64,000 nt of DNA, taken from the NCBI GenBank assembly GCA_902800715.1, contig CADCFN010000004.1:124001-188000 (forward strand), given 5' to 3'. Source of the stretch: an uncultured Bacteroidales bacterium (GTDB taxonomy: Bacteria; Bacteroidota; Bacteroidia; Bacteroidales; Muribaculaceae). Positions 9,406-18,394 of the stretch are shown in pieces (positions within the stretch are counted from its first letter, which is position 1; every line of letters starts with the position of its first letter). The translations under genes were made by a program, and so were the position numbers. The notes under the pieces are model-generated. The model ran no database searches and had not been told where the DNA came from. It saw only the letters and a program-made list of their open reading frames with translations.

Positions 9406-9429
9406 CAGTCCCTAAATTTTTAGGGACTG
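9406..9429 (-). terminator. Terminator of the NatAB-like operon
   Basis: A perfect 11-bp stem CAGTCCCTAAA / TTTAGGGACTG with a 2-base centre (effective loop larger), 7 bp after the permease stop. The tail is not a clean T-run. Confidence 0.65.
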
Positions 9430-9435
9430 AATATC

Positions 9436-10743
9436 TCACTTCATCCACTTGAAGAGGTCGGCGAAGCTGGCTTTCTTGCCATAGTGCAGGATGCCGCGGC
9501 GATAGATGCGGGCTGCCAGCCAGGTAATGGCAAGTGCGGTGCCAAAGAGCAATCCAAGGCTCAATGCCAGCTGCCAGAAAGGCACACCAAAGGGTAGCCT
9601 GATCATCATCACCACTGGCGAGGTGAACGGGATGATAGAGCACCACACGGCCGTGGGACCTGAGGGATTATCCATGCAAGCCATGCCGGCATAGAAGGCG
9701 ATGAGCATGATGAGGATAACGGGAGTGGTGAACTGCGACGAGTCGCTGGGTTGGTCCACTGCTGAGCCCAGACCTGCAAACAGAGAACTGTAAAGCAGGT
9801 AACCTCCAATGAAGTAGAGAATGAAGCCCACAATGATGGGGGTATAATTGATAGAGAGCGTCTCACGTACAATGGCCTCCATGGCCCCCATATCCTTAGC
9901 CGAAGCCAATGCCTCGGGCGACACGGCGTCGGGTGATACATTGCCAATTCCAAATGCGCTGCCGGCTACCATTGCAACTACCACGAGCAACACAATCCAG
10001 ATGGCCATCTGCGTCAGTCCCACCAGTCCCACGCCGATGATTTTACCCAACATGAGCTGGAAGGGACGGCAACTGCTCACGACGACCTCGACAATGCGAT
10101 TGGTCTTCTCCTCGATGACACTGTTCATAATCATTGCGCCGTACATGAGCACAAACATGTAGGTAAATATCGAGAGCATCAACCCAAGTCCCATAGCGGC
10201 TTCGGTCGAGGATTCCTGCTCACCGCCAGCCTCGCTCCACGTGATGGAGCGCACGTCCACATCGACGTGAGCTTTGTCAACCATCTCCTGGATGTTGGGA
10301 ATGCCCATGGCGGTGAGATGAGCGGTCTCGATGGTGTCTGAGAGGACATTACGCACGCTGGACACCAGGGCAGGGGTGATAGTTCCCTCGCTGAAGATGT
10401 TCACCACGCCGGTGCTATCCACATCGCGCGGGATGATGATGATGGCGTCAAGGCTGCCATTGGCCTTGTCATAGAATTCTCGGGCGTTGGTCACGGTGTC
10501 ACCCTTGATGGCGACAAAGTTGTACATGTCGTCACTCTTGAGTGCCGCGGCATAGCGGCCCGTCTCGTCGATGACGGCAATCTGCTGGGTGTCACTGCCC
10601 TTGTCGTTAAGCCATGCCAAGCCGATGGGAACGGCCATGATGAAGATAAACAGCAGGGGCATACCCAAGGTCAAAAAGATGAATGACTTGCGCCCGACAA
10701 TCGACATATATTCACGGGCGATGATGAGGCGAAGCTTATTCAT
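9436..10743 (-). CDS. ABC-2 type exporter permease (NatB-like)
   Basis: 435 residues. One N-terminal membrane span (about 20-42, FIFLTLGMPLLFIFIMAVPI) is followed by an extracytoplasmic domain of about 130 residues and then five or so spans from about 180 to 420. This is the ABC2_membrane_3 (PF12698) architecture of NatB/YhaP permeases. The N-terminus RLIIAREYMSIVGRKSF is typical of the family. Its start overlaps the 3' end of the upstream ATPase gene by 8 bp, so the two are translationally coupled. NatAB-type systems export Na+, drugs or peptides, or act in envelope stress; the substrate here cannot be told. The M16-shared promoter at 11695-11723 points to a stress role. Confidence 0.9.
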   Translation of the reverse strand: MNKLRLIIAREYMSIVGRKSFIFLTLGMPLLFIFIMAVPIGLAWLNDKGSDTQQIAVIDETGRYAAALKSDDMYNFVAIKGDTVTNAREFYDKANGSLDAIIIIPRDVDSTGVVNIFSEGTITPALVSSVRNVLSDTIETAHLTAMGIPNIQEMVDKAHVDVDVRSITWSEAGGEQESSTEAAMGLGLMLSIFTYMFVLMYGAMIMNSVIEEKTNRIVEVVVSSCRPFQLMLGKIIGVGLVGLTQMAIWIVLLVVVAMVAGSAFGIGNVSPDAVSPEALASAKDMGAMEAIVRETLSINYTPIIVGFILYFIGGYLLYSSLFAGLGSAVDQPSDSSQFTTPVILIMLIAFYAGMACMDNPSGPTAVWCSIIPFTSPVVMMIRLPFGVPFWQLALSLGLLFGTALAITWLAARIYRRGILHYGKKASFADLFKWMK

Positions 10744-11653
10744 TGTTCTCAGTGTTTTTTGATTTGACGGTTTCGATGAAAATCTCGTTCATGCTGGGCA
10801 ACACCTCGGTGAAGCCAGTCAGGCGGTAATGCTCGTTGAGCCAGTTGATGGCGTCGCGCACATTGACACCGCTAGCCAGCTTGATGCGGGTGTCTTGCTT
10901 CTTCACGGGGTCAGGCGGCAAAATGGCAAACAGTTCGGGATTGGGCTCAATGGTGTCGGGCGACTGAACCGCGATGATGTTCTTCTTGTGCTGCTGCTTC
11001 ACCTCGTCAACGCTGCCGGTGAGCACCACCTGGGCATGGTTGAGCAGGGTGATCTGCTGGCACACCTCCTCGACCGACGCCATGTTGTGTGTCGAGAACA
11101 GGATGGTGCTGCCCTGGTCACGCAGGGCGAGGATTTCGACCTTCAACTGCTCGGCATTCACGGGGTCGAAGCCCGAGAACGGCTCGTCGAAAATCAACAA
11201 CGGCGGACGGTGAATGACGGTGCCGATGAACTGCACCTTCTGCTGCATACCCTTGGAGAGGTTCTCCACCTTCTTGTTTTCCCACTCCTTGAGGTCAAAG
11301 CGGTCGAGCCACCAGTGCATCGAGGCAACAGCGTCAGCCTTGGTCATGCCCTTGAGGCGACCCAGATACACGATGTGGTCACCCACCTTCATTTTCTTGT
11401 ACAGGCCGCGCTCCTCGGGCAGGTAGCCGATGTGGGTGATGTCGTCATCGGTCATCTGCTTGCCATTGAGGGTCACGGTGCCCTCGTCGGCAGCAAGGAT
11501 GCGGTTAATGATGCGGATCAGGGTGCTCTTGCCGGCGCCGTTGGGGCCTAACAGGCCATAGATGGTTCCCTGTTCCACCTGCATGGAAACGCCATTCAGG
11601 GCTGTATGCCCCTCGTAGCGTTTCACCACGTTGTTAATATCCAGATAAGCCAT
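10736..11653 (-). CDS. ABC exporter ATPase (NatA-like, DUF4162 tail)
   Basis: 305 residues. Walker A GPNGAGKST (about 36-44), signature LSKGMQQK (about 138), Walker B LLIFDEPFSGFDP (about 157) and the H-loop STHN are all intact. The C-terminal ~75 residues match the DUF4162 extension typical of NatA/YhaQ ATPases. It is the first gene of the operon with the permease, behind an ECF-like promoter. No damage seen. Confidence 0.93.
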   Translation of the reverse strand: MAYLDINNVVKRYEGHTALNGVSMQVEQGTIYGLLGPNGAGKSTLIRIINRILAADEGTVTLNGKQMTDDDITHIGYLPEERGLYKKMKVGDHIVYLGRLKGMTKADAVASMHWWLDRFDLKEWENKKVENLSKGMQQKVQFIGTVIHRPPLLIFDEPFSGFDPVNAEQLKVEILALRDQGSTILFSTHNMASVEEVCQQITLLNHAQVVLTGSVDEVKQQHKKNIIAVQSPDTIEPNPELFAILPPDPVKKQDTRIKLASGVNVRDAINWLNEHYRLTGFTEVLPSMNEIFIETVKSKNTENNE

Positions 11654-11694
11654 ATTCTTTCTGTTTTTGTGTTATGATTGTTGAGTTTTGTACA

Positions 11695-11723
11695 TTAGAC
11701 GCAAAATGGGGTGAAAAAACTAC
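11695..11723 (-). promoter_or_regulatory. ECF-sigma-like promoter of the NatAB-like operon
   Basis: Minus strand: GTAGTTT (11723-11717), 15-bp spacer, CGTCTAA (11701-11695), about 42 bp before the ATG. The same two boxes with the same 15-bp spacing precede both M16 peptidase genes. CGTC in the -10 is characteristic of ECF sigma factors. No TAnnTTTG box is present here. Confidence 0.72.
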
Positions 11724-11776
11724 ACGAAAACGCAAAAATAATGTCTTTTTCTGAAAAACTTGCCGTCAAAAAGTAA

Positions 11777-11808
11777 AATCGGTGGATTCATTGAAGAATC
11801 CGCCGATT
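11777..11808 (-). terminator. Terminator of the 28-residue peptide gene
   Basis: A 13-bp stem AATCGGTGGATTC / GAATCCGCCGATT (one G-T pair) with a 6-nt loop. On the minus strand the stem is followed by TTTTACTTTTTG. It lies 131 bp after the peptide stop and upstream of the NatA promoter, so it closes the peptide's transcript. Confidence 0.85.
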
Positions 11809-11939
11809 TGTTGAAACTGTTGTAGGGTTTGTGTGTTTATAAGTTTTCTCTTCATCCTGTTTCGTAAAAGAATTAGTAATCGCTTAGGTTTAACGAAAGG
11901 GGACACCACAAATCCGTTACAGGTTAGCAAGGCAGCTCA

Positions 11940-12026
11940 TCAGCATGACATAAAGAATGTCAAGATGATCGAGATGACGGCAATTGCAATCATTGTGATT
12001 GTTACGATACATGCTTGCGTTTCCAT
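11940..12026 (-). CDS. 28-residue single-span membrane peptide (copy 1)
   Basis: The frame ATG 12026 to TGA 11940 encodes 28 residues: METQ, then a hydrophobic helix of about 20 residues (Val/Ile/Thr/Ala-rich), ending FFMSC. A second ORF of exactly the same length at 23621-23707 starts MEKQ and has the same plan; both share the context GATTATGGAAA around the start. This copy has a consensus promoter (12108-12139) and its own terminator (11777-11808), so it forms a complete single-gene transcription unit. I do not recognise the family. The overlapping plus-strand frame (11833-12036) is taken to be a shadow. A regulatory membrane peptide or a type I toxin-like peptide are both possible. Confidence 0.7.
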   Translation of the reverse strand: METQACIVTITMIAIAVISIILTFFMSC

Positions 12027-12107
12027 AATCGTGTAAATTTAAATAGCTATTATTGTTTGTTGTTAATTCTTGGTCCTCAGGGAAGAGGCCCTTCCCTTTT
12101 GCTGATA

Positions 12108-12139
12108 CAAATTTAGTGCCGCTCGTTCTTTCAAATCAA
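12108..12139 (-). promoter_or_regulatory. Promoter of the 28-residue peptide gene
   Basis: Minus strand: TTG (12139-12137), 21-bp spacer, TAAATTTG (12115-12108). The leader is about 75 nt and contains a small G/C hairpin (AGGGAAG...CTTCCCT, about 12080-12098). Confidence 0.72.
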
Positions 12140-12254
12140 CTTTTTTATCATGAAAAATGACGATTGTCCATTTTTTTTACACTTTACTGTCCAATTTTTT
12201 TACACTTTTCACCTGGGGGCCATTTTTGAGCCATATCCAGAGGGTTAAAAAGCA

Positions 12255-12290
12255 AGGAACCGGAGGATTCATGCGAATCCCTCGGTTCCT
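12255..12290 (-). terminator. Terminator of the downstream M16 peptidase
   Basis: A 16-bp stem with two mismatches (AGGAACCG...CGGTTCCT) and a 4-nt loop. On the minus strand it is followed by TTGCTTTTTAA, 28 bp after the stop at 12319. Confidence 0.85.
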
Positions 12291-12318
12291 GTCGTTTTTA
12301 GGTTATAAACTGTCTTGT

Positions 12319-15162
12319 TTACTGTTCGGGTGACATCACGAGCTCAATCTTGTTGCCGGCATTGTAAATCAGGCGGGCAAACTCGGCGATTGACTCGGGA
12401 GTCTGAGCCTTCACGATGTCCTCATAGCCGGTGTAGTCATCAATACCCATCAGCAGGTACTGCTGGAGGGTGTTGCGCCAGAACCAGTTCTCCTTGACAT
12501 TGGTGGCAAAGTCCTTGAGCATGTTCTCCTTAGCCTCGGCAAGGGCGGTGGCATCGATGGTCGTGCAGGCGTTCTTCATTTCCTCGTTGAGAATCTTCAG
12601 AGCCAGCTCATGATACTCGGGATTGATGGGAGCTACTGCAAGAACCATTGTGCGGGGCTTGCCGCCTGCAATACCGGGACCGGCACTACCGATGGCATCG
12701 GTTGAGTAAGCAGCACCGGCGTCCTCGCGGATTTTCTGCAGATAAACGCGGCTCAGCACCTGTCCCAGGATGTTGGCCTTGACAGCGGTCTCGACGCTGT
12801 AAGGAATGTTGTCGGCGTGCCAGATGAGAATCTGATACTCCTTGGGCTCTTCCATCTTGCGGGAGAAGTGGCACAGCACTTCGCCAGTGGGCATATCGGT
12901 GGTGTTCACCCAGTCGCTCTTCTTGCCCTTCTTGGCGGGCAGGCTGGCGATGTACTGCTCGATGAGCGGACGCATGGTAGCCTCGTCAATATTGCCCACA
13001 AACAGGAAAGTGTAGTTGGCAGCGTTAGCGGTGCGCTCCTTGGCAATCTCCATGATGCGGGGCAGGCTCACCTGCTTCAGGTCTTCGACACGGAAGGGCT
13101 TGTTGCGCCAGCTGCGGTTGCTCATGATGTACTGCAGCGAGTCGCTCATGGCGCTCTCGGGCATGAGGTCCTTGTTCTTGAGCTGCGTTTCCATCAGGTT
13201 CATGGTCTGGTTGAACTTCTTCTCGTCAGGAGTCAGAGCAGTGAACTTGAGGTAAACGAGCTGCATCATGGTCTCCAGGTCCTTGACGGTACTGTGGCCG
13301 CCCACGCCATCGGTGTGGTTACCGATGGTCAGATAAGCGCTGGCCTGCTTGCCGGCAAGTGCCTTCTTCAGTTCAGAGTTGGAGAAGTTGCCAAGGCCGG
13401 TGTAGGAATCCAGGCTGGAGATGAGTTGCAGGTTGGCCCAGTCATTCTCGCCGTACAGCGACTGGCCACCGCGCTGGAAGGAGGTCATCGTGATTTCGTC
13501 CTGCTTGAAGTCGGTTTTCTTGAGCACGACACGTGCACCGTTGCTCAGTTCAAGTATCTTGTAGCCGAAATAGTCGTTCACGCTCTCCTTGACGATTTTG
13601 CCCTTCTTGGGCATCTTGGTCATCAGGGGCTCGTCCTTCACGTTGTCCACATAGGGGGTGATTTCGGTGTTGTTGGCGGCGTCAAGAGCGGCTTGGAAGC
13701 CCTCAATGGTGGGATATACGGCACCTTCCTTCTCCTGGTTGAAGTCGGTGATAACCATATTCTTGCCTTCGGTGTTGATGTACTCGGGAATCAATTCGTT
13801 GATGGCCTCAACGGGGATATTGGGAGCAATCATGCCCATATACTGGAAATCTTGCTCAACCGAGGTGATGGGCTCACCATCCAGGAAGTGGCTGCAATAG
13901 CTTCGGCCGTAGGTGTCGTTATACACCTTGTCGCGCTCGTTATACCACTTCTCCAACTGGCTCATGTACTCGTCGCGGGCGCGGTCATACTCGCTAGCGG
14001 TGAAACCGTGCTGGGCAGCACGCAGAGCTTCAACAATCAGAGCCTGGGTAGCAGCCTCCGACTTGCCCTCCTTGGGCATGGCTTCCATAGTGAAGGCATC
14101 CATCGTCTTGGCGATGCCCAGATAGCTCATGTCATAGCAGTAAGCCCTGTCAAAGGGGCATTCGGGCTCCTGTGCCAGGTCGCTCAAGCGGGTGTTGAGC
14201 ATGCGGCTGATCATGCCCTTAGCGTATGAGAGGACAAGGTAGTCAAGATTGACCTTTTCCTCGCGGGGGATAGCATCATGCTTGAACATGACGGTCACCT
14301 CGCTGTACTGCTGTTCCTTGTCCTTGTCGATGACGATAATGGGGGTCTCGTTGTCGGGAACGGCCTCGTCAACCACCTGTGCAGCGTTGGGGTCAGGAGC
14401 GGGAAGGCCCTTGAAGAGCTCCTTGATCTGGGCCTCGATGTGGTCAACATCCACATCACCGACGATAACCAGAGCCTGATTGTCAGGACGGTACCACTTG
14501 TGGTAGTAGTCGCGCAACTCGTTGTACTTGAAGTTGTCAACAACGTCCATCAGACCGATGGGCAGGCGCTTGCCATACTTCGAGCCGGGGAACAGCGTTT
14601 CGAGCTGACGCTCGAGCATACGCATTTCGGGACCCTGGCCCAGACGCCACTCCTCATGGATAACGCCGCGCTCCTTGTCAATCTCCTCGTCGGTGAGCAG
14701 CAGACCGCCGCTCCAGTCCTTGAGAATCAACAGACACGAGTCGATGGCGCTCTGGCGAGTGCTGGGCACGTCGTTGATGTTATACACGGTCTCGGCAATG
14801 CTCGTGTAGGCGTTCAGGTCGCCACCGAAGTTCACGCCCAGTGAGCGGGTGTAGTCGATGATACCCTTGCCCTCACCGTTGAAGTGCTCACTGCCGTTGA
14901 AGGCCATGTGCTCCAGGAAGTGGGCCAAACCACGCTGGCTTTCCTCCTCCTGGATGGAGCCCACGCGCTGGGCAATGTAGAAGTTCACACGGTTCTCGGG
15001 ATAGTTGTTGTGGCGGATGTAGTAGGTCAATCCGCAGTCCAGGTGACCGATGCGCACCTCAGGATCCACTGGGATGGCAGGCATCTCCTGAGCCGACATC
15101 ACATTGGCGCTGAATGCCACTAGCATGAGCAGCATGACAGCAAATAATTTCCTTACGTTCAT
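12319..15162 (-). CDS. M16 family zinc peptidase, secreted (paralogue 1)
   Basis: 947 residues from ATG 15162, chosen because the paralogue starts at the same MNV[RK]K; an upstream in-frame ATG at 15189 gives a poor signal peptide. A signal peptide (...ANVMSAQ) leads to the first M16 domain with the inverted zinc motif HFLEH (H81, E84, H85) and the usual downstream Glu region. A second, catalytically silent M16 domain and C-terminal half follow, as in pitrilysin-like enzymes. It is probably periplasmic and degrades oligopeptides. It lies 313 bp downstream of a close paralogue; each has its own ECF-like promoter and terminator, so they are separate units. Confidence 0.93.
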   Translation of the reverse strand: MNVRKLFAVMLLMLVAFSANVMSAQEMPAIPVDPEVRIGHLDCGLTYYIRHNNYPENRVNFYIAQRVGSIQEEESQRGLAHFLEHMAFNGSEHFNGEGKGIIDYTRSLGVNFGGDLNAYTSIAETVYNINDVPSTRQSAIDSCLLILKDWSGGLLLTDEEIDKERGVIHEEWRLGQGPEMRMLERQLETLFPGSKYGKRLPIGLMDVVDNFKYNELRDYYHKWYRPDNQALVIVGDVDVDHIEAQIKELFKGLPAPDPNAAQVVDEAVPDNETPIIVIDKDKEQQYSEVTVMFKHDAIPREEKVNLDYLVLSYAKGMISRMLNTRLSDLAQEPECPFDRAYCYDMSYLGIAKTMDAFTMEAMPKEGKSEAATQALIVEALRAAQHGFTASEYDRARDEYMSQLEKWYNERDKVYNDTYGRSYCSHFLDGEPITSVEQDFQYMGMIAPNIPVEAINELIPEYINTEGKNMVITDFNQEKEGAVYPTIEGFQAALDAANNTEITPYVDNVKDEPLMTKMPKKGKIVKESVNDYFGYKILELSNGARVVLKKTDFKQDEITMTSFQRGGQSLYGENDWANLQLISSLDSYTGLGNFSNSELKKALAGKQASAYLTIGNHTDGVGGHSTVKDLETMMQLVYLKFTALTPDEKKFNQTMNLMETQLKNKDLMPESAMSDSLQYIMSNRSWRNKPFRVEDLKQVSLPRIMEIAKERTANAANYTFLFVGNIDEATMRPLIEQYIASLPAKKGKKSDWVNTTDMPTGEVLCHFSRKMEEPKEYQILIWHADNIPYSVETAVKANILGQVLSRVYLQKIREDAGAAYSTDAIGSAGPGIAGGKPRTMVLAVAPINPEYHELALKILNEEMKNACTTIDATALAEAKENMLKDFATNVKENWFWRNTLQQYLLMGIDDYTGYEDIVKAQTPESIAEFARLIYNAGNKIELVMSPEQ

Positions 15163-15229
15163 AATCATTTGGTTGTAGAATAAATACATTTATTTGTTTA
15201 TGTTGGTTATCGTTTCGATTTTCTATTGT

Positions 15230-15258
15230 TTAGACGCAAAAATTACCTCAGAAACTAC
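15230..15258 (-). promoter_or_regulatory. ECF-sigma-like promoter of M16 paralogue 1
   Basis: GTAGTTT (15258-15252), 15-bp spacer, CGTCTAA (15236-15230) on the minus strand, with a leader of about 60 nt. The boxes and spacing are identical to those at 11695-11723 and 18366-18394. Confidence 0.75.
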
Positions 15259-15410
15259 AAAATTAATGTTTTTTTTTGAATAAAAAAGAAATAATCCTCA
15301 TATTATTTTGTAAAGTACAGATTTTCAGCAAATTACGTCTAATGGAAAATCATCATCTGCAACACTACCCATGGTAGCCTGTGCTTGATGTAAAAACGCC
15401 AGTAAAATAT

Positions 15411-15442
15411 GAGCCAAGGAATACTTGGGCATACCTTGGCTC
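15411..15442 (-). terminator. Terminator of M16 paralogue 2
   Basis: A perfect 9-bp stem GAGCCAAGG / CCTTGGCTC with a 14-nt loop. On the minus strand ATATTTTACTGG follows. It lies 34 bp after the stop at 15476. The remaining gap (15260-15410) is AT-rich and holds nothing recognisable. Confidence 0.75.
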
Positions 15443-15475
15443 GATAGATAGATGTGAGAGTTTATTCTGCAGCCG

Positions 15476-18301
15476 TTACTTGGCGGGGGTCATGATGACC
15501 TCGACCTTGTTGCTGGCTTTCAGCTGGCGGGCAAAAGCGGCAACCGTCTCGGATGTCTGGGCCTTCACAACTTGTTCATAGCCGGTGACGTTGTCAATGC
15601 CGCGCTCCACGTAGTTGATCAGTTGTCTCATCCAGTAGCCGTTCTCCTTGAGTGAGGACTCGTGGTCCTTGAGGAGCTCGTTCTTGATTTCGTTGAGTGT
15701 TGTGGCATCGATGCTCTTGCCTGCAGCAATCAGCTGGTTGTCCAGAATCTCGATGGTCTGCTCGGTGAATTCAGGCTTGATGGGGCAGTAGGCCAACAGC
15801 AGGGCGAAAGGATTGTCGCCTTCCATGCTGGCGTTGCCCAGAGTCATGAGGCTATAGGCTGCTCCGGCGTCCTCGCGAATCAGCTGGGTGTAGACCTTGT
15901 CCAGCACCTTGCCCAGCATTTGGGCGCGGATGCCGTGCTCGAGGCTATAGGGCGTCTGGTCGTCGTACCAGATGGACTGAATCGTGGTCTTGGGCGTTTC
16001 CATCTGGCGCTCGAAGCGGATGATGTTATCACCCTTGGGGTGCGTTTCCACATTCACCCAGTTGCTCTTGGCGCCCTTCTTGGCGGGCAGGCTGGCAATG
16101 TACTGCTCGATGAGCGGGCGGATGGTGGCCTCGTCAAACGAACCGATGAAGTAGAAGGTGTAACCGGCGGCGTTGGCGGTGCGCTCCTTGGCAATCTGCA
16201 TGACACGGTCCAGGTTCACCTCCTGCAGGTTCTCGGCATTGAAAGGCTTGCCGCGCCAGTCGCGGTTGCTCAGCACGTAGGTCAGCGTGTCGCCCATGGC
16301 AGCCTCAGGCACCTGATCCTTGCTCTTGAGCTGCGCTTCCATCATGTTCTTCAGCTGGCCATAGGCCTTCTCGTCCTTGCGGGCATCGGTGAAGGTGAGG
16401 TAAGTCAATTGGAACATGGTTTCCAGGTCCTTGATGGTGGACTCGCCCTCGATGATGTCATTGTAGGTGTCGATGCTGGCGCTGACGTCGACCTGCTTGC
16501 CGGCAAGGGCCTTGTTGAGTTCGTTACGGGTGAACTCGCCTAGACCGCACATTCCCATTACGCCGTCATACAATGACAGGTTGGCCCAGTCCTTCTCGCT
16601 GTAGAGTGATTCACCGCCACGCTGAATGGCCTGCATGATGATTTCGTCTTCCTTGAAGTCGGTCTTCTTGAGGATGACGCGTACGCCATTGCTCAGTTCC
16701 AGTTCCTTGTAGCCGAACTGCTTGTTCTCGCTTTCCTTGACAATCTTGCCGGCCTTGGGTAACTGTGCCAGCAGGGGCTCTTGCTTCACGTTGTCGACAT
16801 AGGCTTCGACGGGGGCAGCCAGGGCCTTGTCAAAGGCAGCCTTCAGCGTTTCAGCAGTAGGATAGACGGCACCATCTTTCTCGGTGTTGTAGCAGGTCAC
16901 AACGAGGTTGCTGCCCGACGGGTCAACGATTTCCCCGAGGTAACCGTTGATGACCTCAACGGGGAGGTTGGGAATCAGCATGCTCATAATCTGGTACTTC
17001 TGCTCTACCGAGGGGATGGGTTCGTTCTCGAGGAAGTTCATGTAGTATTGCTCGGCGTAATCTGCGTTGGAAACCTTGTTGCGTTCGTTGTACTCACTCT
17101 CCAAGCGGCTCATGTACTCTTCTTGAGCTCGGGCATACTCAGTCTCGGTGAAACCGTGCTCCACAGCGCGGCGGCATTCTGTTTCCAGCAATTCCATCGT
17201 GGCTTCGGCCTTGCCTTCCTTGGGCATGGCAATCATGTAGAAGGCATCCTTGGTGTTGGTCCACAGGAAGCTGTTGTCCATACTGCCCGCGTCAACGAAG
17301 GGGCAATCGGGGTCCTGGGCCAGTTCTTGCAGGCGCTGAGTCATCATCTCACCTGCCATTTCACTGGCGTATTGCAGCATCATGTAATCAAGACCACCCT
17401 TAGCATCGCGGGGCGTGTGGTCATGCTTGTACATGGCAAAAATCATACTGGTAGCCTGCTCCTTGTCCTTATCGACGACAAAGATGGGCTGCTCGTTGTC
17501 GGGCACGGGGTAGTCTTCGACCTTGGCTGCATCGGCGGCAGGGGCGGGGATGTCCTTGAACATCTCCTTAATCTTGCTTTCCATGTAATCCACATCCACG
17601 TCACCCACGATGACCAGCGCCTGGTTGTCGGGACGATACCACTTGTGGTAATAGTCGCGCAGCACCTGATAGGGGAAGTTGTCAACGATGTCCATCAGGC
17701 CGATAATCATGCGCTCGCCATACTTCGAGCCAGGGAAGATGTTCTTCAACTGACGGGTGTCCATGCGCTCCTTGGCATCGGTGGTCTGGCGCCACTCCTG
17801 ATGGATGACGCCGCGCTCCTCGTCGATGTCTTTGTCTTCGAGCAGCAGGCCGTGGCTCCAGTCCTTAAGGATGAGCAGACAGGAGTCGAGGGCGCTCTGG
17901 CGCGTGCTGGGCACGTTGTTGACATTGTATACGGTGTGGGTGAAGCCTGTTCCGGCATTCAGGTCACCGCCAAAGTTCAAACCCAGTGAACGGGTGAAAT
18001 CGAGGATGCCCAAGCCGGGGAAGTGCTCACTGCCGTTGAAGGCCATGTGCTCCAGAAAGTGGGCGAGACCCTGCTGGCTGTCGTCCTCCTGCATGGCGCC
18101 CACACGCTGGGCGATGTAGAAGTTCACGCGGTGCTCGGGATAGTCGTTATGGCGGATGTAATAGGTCAAGCCGTTATCCAACTTGCCGATTCTCACTGCC
18201 TCGTCCACGGGGATGGGGGGCATCTCCTGAGCCATTGTCACGTTGACGCTGAGTGCTACCACCATGAGCAGCAAGACAGCAAATACTTTTTTCACGTTCA
18301 T
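15476..18301 (-). CDS. M16 family zinc peptidase, secreted (paralogue 2)
   Basis: 941 residues with signal peptide MNVKKVFAVLLLMVVALSV...MAQ. The zinc motif HFLEH has H81, E84 and H85, at exactly the same positions as in paralogue 1, and the surrounding GLAH-LEHMAFNGSEHF is nearly identical. Both M16 halves are present (PF00675 and PF05193). The protein is collinear with paralogue 1 over its whole length, so this is an old tandem duplication with both copies intact. Likely periplasmic endopeptidases with different substrate preferences. The ECF-like promoter lies at 18366-18394. Confidence 0.93.
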   Translation of the reverse strand: MNVKKVFAVLLLMVVALSVNVTMAQEMPPIPVDEAVRIGKLDNGLTYYIRHNDYPEHRVNFYIAQRVGAMQEDDSQQGLAHFLEHMAFNGSEHFPGLGILDFTRSLGLNFGGDLNAGTGFTHTVYNVNNVPSTRQSALDSCLLILKDWSHGLLLEDKDIDEERGVIHQEWRQTTDAKERMDTRQLKNIFPGSKYGERMIIGLMDIVDNFPYQVLRDYYHKWYRPDNQALVIVGDVDVDYMESKIKEMFKDIPAPAADAAKVEDYPVPDNEQPIFVVDKDKEQATSMIFAMYKHDHTPRDAKGGLDYMMLQYASEMAGEMMTQRLQELAQDPDCPFVDAGSMDNSFLWTNTKDAFYMIAMPKEGKAEATMELLETECRRAVEHGFTETEYARAQEEYMSRLESEYNERNKVSNADYAEQYYMNFLENEPIPSVEQKYQIMSMLIPNLPVEVINGYLGEIVDPSGSNLVVTCYNTEKDGAVYPTAETLKAAFDKALAAPVEAYVDNVKQEPLLAQLPKAGKIVKESENKQFGYKELELSNGVRVILKKTDFKEDEIIMQAIQRGGESLYSEKDWANLSLYDGVMGMCGLGEFTRNELNKALAGKQVDVSASIDTYNDIIEGESTIKDLETMFQLTYLTFTDARKDEKAYGQLKNMMEAQLKSKDQVPEAAMGDTLTYVLSNRDWRGKPFNAENLQEVNLDRVMQIAKERTANAAGYTFYFIGSFDEATIRPLIEQYIASLPAKKGAKSNWVNVETHPKGDNIIRFERQMETPKTTIQSIWYDDQTPYSLEHGIRAQMLGKVLDKVYTQLIREDAGAAYSLMTLGNASMEGDNPFALLLAYCPIKPEFTEQTIEILDNQLIAAGKSIDATTLNEIKNELLKDHESSLKENGYWMRQLINYVERGIDNVTGYEQVVKAQTSETVAAFARQLKASNKVEVIMTPAK

Positions 18302-18365
18302 CTTTTACTTCTTTTTTTTTGTTTTTATTGTTGATAAATGTTTGTTCCTTTTTGAATTCCACCCG

Positions 18366-18394
18366 TTAGACGCAAGGGGCTTCAAGAAAACTAC
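18366..18394 (-). promoter_or_regulatory. ECF-sigma-like promoter of M16 paralogue 2
   Basis: GTAGTTT (18394-18388), 15-bp spacer, CGTCTAA (18372-18366) on the minus strand. The leader is about 60 nt and A-rich. The third occurrence of the motif in this window. Confidence 0.75.

Noticed and set aside
11833-12036. 67-codon plus-strand frame with a hydrophobic end
   Set aside because: It overlaps the minus-strand peptide gene, which has matching promoter, terminator and a paralogue; the plus frame has none.
12817-14229. 470-codon frame antisense to the first M16 peptidase
   Set aside because: Reverse-frame shadow with no recognisable motif; the sense gene is unambiguous.
15334-15345. CGTCTAA on the plus strand (near 15338) as a fourth ECF-like promoter
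   Set aside because: There is no GTAGTTT at the 15-bp spacing and no plus-strand gene follows.
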